Assembly: GCA_964510315.1 (NCBI GenBank)
Contig: CAZEAP010000033.1
Coordinates: forward strand, 1 to 38,244
DNA from: CAZEAP01 sp964510315
GTDB taxonomy: Bacteria > Planctomycetota > Brocadiia > SM23-32
Direction: 5' to 3'
DNA: 38,244 nt
Program-made: the position numbers and the translations under genes
Notes under the pieces: model-generated
What the model saw: only the letters and a program-made list of their open reading frames with translations
Database searches by the model: none
What the model was told of the DNA's origin: nothing
Shown here: in pieces, positions 35,001 to 38,244 of the stretch
How the letters are laid out: the number at the start of each line of letters is the position of its first letter
How positions within the stretch are numbered: the stretch's first letter is position 1

Positions 35001-35285
35001 CTGGTCACCACGCGCCGTGCCGTCACGAAGAACCAGGAGTACATGAAATTCCTGACCCTGGAGGACCGCCACGGCGTGGTGGAGGTGGTTCTGTTCCCGG
35101 ACGCCTACCGCCGCTGCGGCGCGGAGATAGCCGAGACCGGCCTCTACCGGGCCACCGGCACCGTCAAGGAGCAGCACGGCAGCATCGGCCTGGTCGCCGA
35201 CACCGTCGAAGCCGTCCCTTGGGACCTTCACCTCGACGGCTTCGCCCTTGTACTCGCGCGTGATGATCGTGCCCGGCCCGGGTAG
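32067..35285 (+). CDS. dnaE: DnaE-type DNA polymerase III alpha subunit, 3' end probably lost
   Basis: This is a family C replicative or DnaE2-like polymerase of about 1,070 residues. The PHP domain opens with HLHVHSNYSLLQG. The palm has PDIDIDFCWRRRDEV and KMDLLGQ, which hold the catalytic aspartates, and YCKAHASTYGHISYQAAYLK is intact. The helix-hairpin-helix region and a C-terminal OB domain (SFIGWLVTTRR to YRATGTVKEQHG) follow. Its length fits the DnaE2 group better than E. coli DnaE (1,160). Family-like sequence ends near 35217 at TVEAVPW; the remaining about 20 residues are antisense to the DUF2924 fragment. The loss is small, so activity may survive. No imuA/imuB neighbour is seen, so its role (replication or error-prone repair) is open. 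Confidence 0.92.
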   Translation: MDFIHLHVHSNYSLLQGTFGVDGLVEAAAERDAPAVALTDTNALYGAMFFYEAAREAGIKPIIGAELVCGPRQCVCLAADRRGYANLCRIITERQLAIGPHTDGAGGFELPSSIAADPDGLFMLSATPSVLKRLKGDVPDDRLYAELRADEPGSFETRCPAIRGEGAGSASRRRGAPVADVADRLGIPPVATVNVNCLHPEDRPTHRVLSAIRENVTLKELNRDDPRLAGAHSRYLSADRVAERLPAALRGEAMRNTRRIAEQCNLELETEVPRFPKADLPREVSPCERLRQVAFAGARRRYGKVGRRVRERLRKELGVIEKLNFCDYFLVVRDIVEFAEREDIPHVGRGSAANSIVSYCLGISAVDPLKFNLYFERFLNEFRTDVPDIDIDFCWRRRDEVLDYVYERHGAERVAMVSTHSTLKARSAFRDVARTMGLPMDEINAHSKLLPRFSASGIEEALEMFPEMRDSPIAKEPWRTVVDAALKIDGHVRHLSVHLGGLVVGDRPLTWYTPLERSTKGVVVTQYEMDGIGMTGLVKMDLLGQRSLSIVSEAARNVEARRGTPVHLENLPDRDSATAAVLKSGRTMGCFQIESPGMRQLLQKLQAESIMELIQGLSLIRPGPSSSGMKEAFIRRCRGEEPVRYPTALLEEALSETYGVMLYQEDILRVAEAVAGFSLAEGDELRKLISKNRSRERLHQFKERFVDGAVGRGVEREVAENIWSQIESFAAYSYCKAHASTYGHISYQAAYLKAHHPAEFLAAVLANKAGFYSPRTYLADARRFNVDVLPPDVNRSDVECSPEGDAIRPGLEFVRSLSIRTIERMLGERRKRPFASLEDFHNRVRAPRQELENLILCGAFDSFSTTRPTLMMKMESLLSRDRSPPRRRPETDPGENALFAPDEAPPPPAPETVNVPEQPPYPLPERILGELRVLGFSHSGHPLDAWEGTLPKGGGRPPRALSFQLESRAGREVSFIGWLVTTRRAVTKNQEYMKFLTLEDRHGVVEVVLFPDAYRRCGAEIAETGLYRATGTVKEQHGSIGLVADTVEAVPWDLHLDGFALVLARDDRARPG

Positions 35286-35522
35286 CCGCTCGTCTCGGGA
35301 AACCCCAATGGAGTCGGTCTCCGCGGGACCATCGGCGGTCCTGCGAATCAGACGGCGCTTGTGCCGCGACCGCGTCTCCTCGCCGAAGACCTCGGCGTAC
35401 TTTTCGCGCAGCTCGGCCACCGTCATGCGCTGCAAAGCGGCCAGGCGTGAGGCTGTAGACTGTAGTCTGGAGGTACGGACGTCCGCCTTTGCGTTTCTGC
35501 TTGCTTTTCGCTTCCCCGTCAT
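35235..35522 (-). pseudogene. DUF2924 family fragment
   Basis: From the ATG at 35522 the frame reads a basic leader, then MTVAELREKYAEVFGEETRS and later RDERLPGPGTIITREYKGEAVEVKV. These are two hallmark blocks of DUF2924, a family found beside site-specific recombinases in phage-like regions. The segment that normally joins them (about 35 residues, IAWRLQALAEG-type) is missing: HKRRLIRR runs straight into TADGPAET. The family's C-terminus (GFEYxGxxYxSLSxIA) is also lost, as the sequence becomes antisense dnaE. Both an internal deletion and an end truncation mark it as decayed. Confidence 0.6.
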
Positions 35523-35560
35523 TTGTGCCTCCAGTCTCCAGCCTCCGGTCTACAGTCTGC
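35449..35560. repeat. short dispersed-type repeat, GTAGACTGTAG / CTGGAGG family
   Basis: The stretch carries several copies of short motifs in both orientations (GACTGTAGTCTGGAGG at about 35456-35475; CCTCCAGTCTCCAGCCTCC and GTCTACAGTCTGC at about 35527-35562). One copy lies inside the first codons of the DUF2924 frame (TSRLQSTASRL). I take these as dispersed non-coding repeats. Confidence 0.5.
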
Positions 35561-35663
35561 CGTCCCCATCAGGGCTCGACGCACGCCCGGAGTCAAGGGG
35601 TTTCTCGGCGGAATCCTGGGGCTGGGCGGACGCGTCTTCGGCGTCCGAAATGGCGGCCTCGGC

Positions 35664-35808
35664 CGGCCTGTCCCGAGAAAAGTCGAGGGGATGCATGGGC
35701 GGCTCCTATCGAGCTTAGCCCACGACGCCCGTCCTGAGCGAAGTCGAAGGGACCTCGGCCTTGCCGCCGGTGCGGCGCTTGCCCTGAGTCTACCGAAGGG
35801 TCGGGCAG
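35664..35808. repeat. three variants of a TGAGC-GAAGTCGAAGG dispersed repeat
   Basis: Copies are TCCCGAGAAAAGTCGAGG (about 35670-35690), TCCTGAGCGAAGTCGAAGG (about 35732-35750) and CCCTGAGTCTACCGAAGG (about 35782-35800). Similar sequences occur widely in environmental bacterial genomes. Together with the motif block before it, this fills 35523-35820 with no gene. Confidence 0.5.
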
Positions 35809-35830
35809 CACGGTGTACTCTCTCTGTTGT

Positions 35831-36001
35831 CTACTTACCCCGTCGGAGTTCGAAATGTCGGATTGGGGTGCCTCCGGGGAAGACTTCGCTAACGTCCTGG
35901 CCGCTCTTGGCATACCCCTGGTTGGCAAACGGGGCTTCCTGCACGCCAGTCATCTCGACGATCCCGACCTCCGGCCCGGGGGGCAACGTGAACGTGTGCA
36001 T
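35831..36001 (-). CDS. small protein, possible phage tail-chaperone-like fragment
   Basis: A very good ribosome site (AAGGAGG, 7 bases) precedes the ATG at 36001. The first 22 residues (TLPPGPEVGIVEMTG within them) resemble the opening of small phage tail-assembly proteins. After about 35935 resemblance stops and the rest (QGYAKSGQDVSEVFPGG) is unfamiliar, so it may be a truncated gene joined to other DNA. It is oriented like the tail-tube-like fragment upstream; in contractile-tail operons these two genes are neighbours. The family call is tentative. Confidence 0.4.
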   Translation of the reverse strand: MHTFTLPPGPEVGIVEMTGVQEAPFANQGYAKSGQDVSEVFPGGTPIRHFELRRGK

Positions 36002-36082
36002 CTCCGTTCCTCCTTCCTGCCTGCCGCGCCGAGACGACAGCGACGACTTACGCCCACAACTGCCGCGGCGCAGGGAGGTCCG

Positions 36083-36135
36083 CGCAAACAAAAAGCCCGC
36101 TGAAACGAGAGAACACCTCTCGCCTCAACGGGCTT
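36083..36135 (-). terminator. Rho-independent terminator of the GH16 gene
   Basis: Minus-strand 19-bp stem (arms 36135-36117 and 36111-36093, loop of 5) followed by TTTTTGTTTG. On the minus strand every position pairs, three of them as G-U; on the plus strand the same three would be A-C mismatches. The strand bias shows that the minus transcript, i.e. the GH16 gene, is the one terminated. Confidence 0.85.
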
Positions 36136-36215
36136 GATCCTTCAACGTCCGCCGACGTGTCTCAGCGGACTTCAGTCGTCAATGCCTGACGCCTACTTCG
36201 CTACGTCTCCTTACG

Positions 36216-36235
36216 TCTCCAACGTCTCGGATCAC
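36216..36235. repeat. direct repeat copy 1 flanking the GH16 gene
   Basis: Read on the plus strand this copy is TCTCCAACGTCTCGGATCAC. The partner at 37311-37331 differs by one insertion and one substitution. A run of ACGTCTC-type units precedes it (36203-36215). Confidence 0.6.
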
Positions 36236-36241
36236 GCGCGG

Positions 36242-37288
36242 CTATGGGCGGCCGTCGCGTGCATCCGGCTCGTTGGAAGCGCCCTTGTCATTCGCTCGAA
36301 GCTGTTTCGGCCACTGCTGTGGTCCCAGCAGAAAACGATCTGGACCCGGCCGACTGTACTTGTGCCGATCTCCCGGCTCTTGAAAAGGCGTGATGCGCAC
36401 CCAGTCCACCTCAAGGGTCTCGACATTGAAATCGGGCGTACCGGCCCAGTTCTTCGGAAACCATAATCCAATCCAGAAATGGCCGGCATCAATGGGGATA
36501 GTGGTCTTTGTAGTGCGCAGCAATTGGCCATCCAGATAGAAGTCGACTCGGGGCTCAATCACCTTTCCGGTCTTGCCTTCCGGGTCTCCCGTATGCCAAT
36601 CAAAACGCCAGGTATGGAACTCGCCGTCATTCACCTTGAACGGCAATCTCGTCGGACCGAACGTCATATCCCGATCGCGTTCTCCCACCCACGTATTCAG
36701 GAGAACCCAATCATATCCGATATTGGCAATGGTAGAATTGGGCCTGCCGGGCAGTTCAATGTCGATTTCGTGATTGGATATGTAGATGGGGCCTTGTCCC
36801 TTGTTAGCAATGTACTCCTCGTGGTCCTTGTCGACTTCATTGTAATTGAATGTCCACAACGCAGTGCAGACTCCGAGGTTCTGAGGGACCTTCATTCGCA
36901 CCTCGTAGCGTCCGGACGCATAGCAGTCACGCGTCACCAGGCACGCGCCGGTGCGTCTACCATCACCGATGGGAGAGATTTTGCCCCCGATGCGCCGTAC
37001 CCCTCTTACCGGCCCAATGTACTTGTCGCCAAGCCCTTCAATGATGAGCCTGCCCGGTTTAAGGTGAATGTTGTCGGGAACCACTCCTCCATTTGCATTC
37101 TTGCCACCCCACTGGGTCCGGGCAATCAGCCACTTACGCGCATCCAGGGTTTCCCCTTCGAAATCGTCAAAAAGCGGTCTTGTCTCAGTCGGCTTGTCCT
37201 TGCGGGGTGGCAAGGAAGACGGGCCGCCAGCCCAGACACTTGGCGTTGCCAACACTACAGCAATCAGGAAAATGAAAGCTTGCTTCAT
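36242..37288 (-). CDS. secreted GH16 family glycosidase
   Basis: This 348-residue enzyme has a signal peptide (about residues 1-20, cleavage after VWA) and one GH16 beta-jellyroll. The catalytic motif HEIDIELPG (E174 and E178, in E-I-D-I-E spacing) is intact, with W-rich neighbours (CTALWTFNYN, FHTWRFDWH). GH16 enzymes cut beta-1,3/1,4 glucans, agar or carrageenan; the substrate cannot be told. The gene has visibly lower G+C and different codon use from its neighbours and lies between two phage-tail-like fragments, flanked by near-identical direct repeats and its own terminator. The ATG at 37288 with AGGTGGG about 12 bases upstream is preferred to one at 37318. It looks like a horizontally acquired single-gene insert. 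Confidence 0.88.
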   Translation of the reverse strand: MKQAFIFLIAVVLATPSVWAGGPSSLPPRKDKPTETRPLFDDFEGETLDARKWLIARTQWGGKNANGGVVPDNIHLKPGRLIIEGLGDKYIGPVRGVRRIGGKISPIGDGRRTGACLVTRDCYASGRYEVRMKVPQNLGVCTALWTFNYNEVDKDHEEYIANKGQGPIYISNHEIDIELPGRPNSTIANIGYDWVLLNTWVGERDRDMTFGPTRLPFKVNDGEFHTWRFDWHTGDPEGKTGKVIEPRVDFYLDGQLLRTTKTTIPIDAGHFWIGLWFPKNWAGTPDFNVETLEVDWVRITPFQEPGDRHKYSRPGPDRFLLGPQQWPKQLRANDKGASNEPDARDGRP

Positions 37289-37302
37289 GGAGTTAAACCC
37301 AC

Positions 37303-37836
37303 CTATCTGCTCTCCCAACGTCTCGCATCACCGGCAGCAAAAAGCAGCGCGAGGAACCAGCGGCGCTTCTTGCTGTCCGAGTGCATGCGACGCCTCCGTT
37401 TCCACCTGTCGCACCCGTCGCCGTTGCGTCTCTGGGACCAGCACTGGTAGCAGATCGAGAGCTTCTCGATGCTGTTCTCTGTGTTCCCGCCTTCCAGGTC
37501 GTCGTACTCGAGTACTTTAATCCACGCGCCGTGCAAAGTCCAGCGTCGTGTCTCCTGGCCGGCGCGGTCGTACCGCACGATGTCGATGTCGCGCATGTAC
37601 TCGTCGGGCAGCTGGCCGGTGACGGCGTTGACGTCCACCTCGTGCTTGATCCAGTCGAGGGCGGCGGTGTCCGAGCCGTCCTGGAGCACGCCTTTCTCCA
37701 GGGTGATGTCGTCGAACTTCACCCGCCCGGCGACCTTCTGATCGAACATCGACCCGGCGGACGCGAACGCGACCTCCTCGAACTCCGTCTTCGGTTCCGT
37801 TCCCTTGCGGAACAGCGCCACGTCGAACCCGTTCAC
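37303..37836 (-). CDS. phage tail-tube-like protein, truncated at both ends
   Basis: From the GTG at 37836 the frame resembles contractile-tail tube proteins of the T4 gp19/phage_T4_gp19 type: KFDDITLEKGVLQD, then DWIKHEVD, YDRAGQETRRWTLHGAW and LEYDDLEGGNTENSIEKL. In these proteins stacked rings form the inner tube of phage tails and injection machines. The frame is open further upstream to a stop at 37903-37905 and that part (HPGKFAIEV) fits the family, but no start codon lies there, so the true N-terminus is lost or elsewhere. After about residue 133 (37437) the tail is Arg/Lys-rich and unlike the family. Confidence 0.5.
   Translation of the reverse strand: MNGFDVALFRKGTEPKTEFEEVAFASAGSMFDQKVAGRVKFDDITLEKGVLQDGSDTAALDWIKHEVDVNAVTGQLPDEYMRDIDIVRYDRAGQETRRWTLHGAWIKVLEYDDLEGGNTENSIEKLSICYQCWSQRRNGDGCDRWKRRRRMHSDSKKRRWFLALLFAAGDARRWESR
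37311..37331. repeat. direct repeat copy 2 flanking the GH16 gene
   Basis: Partner of 36216-36235, same orientation, between the GH16 ribosome site and the tail-tube-like fragment. Confidence 0.6.
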
Positions 37837-37905
37837 CTCGATGGCGAACTTGCCAGGGTGGTTCGAAACGGTTGCTTTCGGGGGCCGGTCCGTACGCGGT
37901 TGTTA

Positions 37906-38077
37906 ACCCAGAGGGGGTTGTTCAACAGAGAGTCGGAGAGTTTTCCCGCCGATTTTCGGGCACCGGACCGGCGCGGTGGCCCACGGGCGAGACCCGTTCG
38001 GCGCGGCTCTCGATTCCGCCGCAGGGGAACTCGAGCCCGGCTCAGGGCAGGGTGCGGGCCGGTTCCCCCCGAAACCG
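37906..38077. other. no gene recognised
   Basis: Very G+C-rich with several small hairpins, e.g. CCGGTT/AACCGG at about 38059-38078. I see no coding signal. Confidence 0.4.
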
Positions 38078-38163
38078 GAGCCCGCCGGGAGGCGGGCGAT
38101 TCGGGTTGGTGCTTTCCTGCGCCGCCGGCTTATGACTCGCCCGCCTCCGCGGGCTCTTTTTCT
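38078..38163 (+). terminator. long hairpin followed by a T tract
   Basis: Arms 38078-38102 and 38134-38156 are almost fully complementary (about 24 bp). The right arm alone also forms GCCCGC-CTCC-GCGGGC (38139-38154), and TCTTTTTCT follows. It looks like a plus-strand intrinsic terminator with an alternative larger fold. No plus-strand gene lies upstream within the window. Confidence 0.6.
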
Positions 38164-38244
38164 CTTTGGCCGTCTCTTTCCCGGGGTTCGCGCGCCCGGA
38201 GGCGCCCTTCACCCCCGTTGGGGGGTACATGTTTAGCGTGCGCG

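Noticed and set aside
32022..35235. Very long minus-strand open frame opposite dnaE
   Set aside because: High-G+C antisense shadow of a real polymerase gene. Only its first part (35235-35522) resembles a family, DUF2924.
1..38244. CRISPR arrays, tRNA or rRNA genes
   Set aside because: I found no regularly spaced identical repeats and no cloverleaf with a convincing T-arm.

Overview
The window is high-G+C bacterial DNA. Its gene content fits a planctomycete-like, PVC-type environmental bacterium: a zinc-ribbon Ser/Thr kinase with a C-terminal anchor, an FHA/GAF sigma-54 activator, a URO-D fragment, a DUF2924 fragment, DPS-like ferritins, LptF-type LPS export and a GH2 beta-mannosidase. This placement is inferred from gene families, not from a marker phylogeny. 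The window holds no tRNA, rRNA or CRISPR array that I can see. One RNA gene is clear: rnpB on the minus strand.

Layout. 0-5 kb: a membrane glycosyltransferase-like remnant, a URO-D remnant, a double-PAS histidine kinase and an AMP-forming PaaK-like enzyme. 5-6.3 kb: a minus-strand iron/redox cluster (ferritin-like remnant, intact DPS-like ferritin, ferredoxin). 6.4-11.7 kb: an SGNH hydrolase, a TorF-like outer-membrane protein broken by an in-frame TAG and preceded by a sigma-54-type promoter, GrpB, a block of REP-like palindromes, a divergent NAD kinase, an anchored thioredoxin and a small membrane protein. 11.8-12.7 kb: a radical SAM remnant facing a lipoprotein remnant. 13-22.6 kb: beta-mannosidase, PfkB kinase, yacL-ispD, then the minus-strand run rnpB - HIT - dgt - FHA/sigma-54 activator. 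22.7-32 kb: LptF/G permease, Gfo/Idh/MocA oxidoreductase, a divergent chorismate synthase, a Ser/Thr kinase, a small membrane protein, a NYN nuclease, a DUF3179 protein and a geranylgeranyl-reductase-type flavoprotein. 32-35.3 kb: a DnaE-type polymerase. 35.2-38.2 kb: a patchwork of a DUF2924 remnant, dispersed repeats, two phage-tail-like fragments and a lower-G+C GH16 glycosidase with its own terminator between them.

How it works together. Most intact genes are housekeeping (IspD, AroC, NAD kinase, LptF/G, RNase P, DnaE) or regulatory and surface genes. Many intact transcription units have a readable sigma-70-type promoter (TTGnnn, 16-18 bp, TAnnnT), and several of these decide between alternative starts. 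The sigma-54 activator at 18.7-20.5 kb and the GG-N10-GC element at 8.1 kb suggest sigma-54 control of at least one envelope gene.

The most unusual feature is structural. At about 1.3, 12.3 and 35.2 kb two converging genes both lose their 3' ends at the same point. A simple inversion between these points would not restore any of them. Amplification or assembly chimerism, or repeated deletion, must be excluded before anything is built on these junctions.
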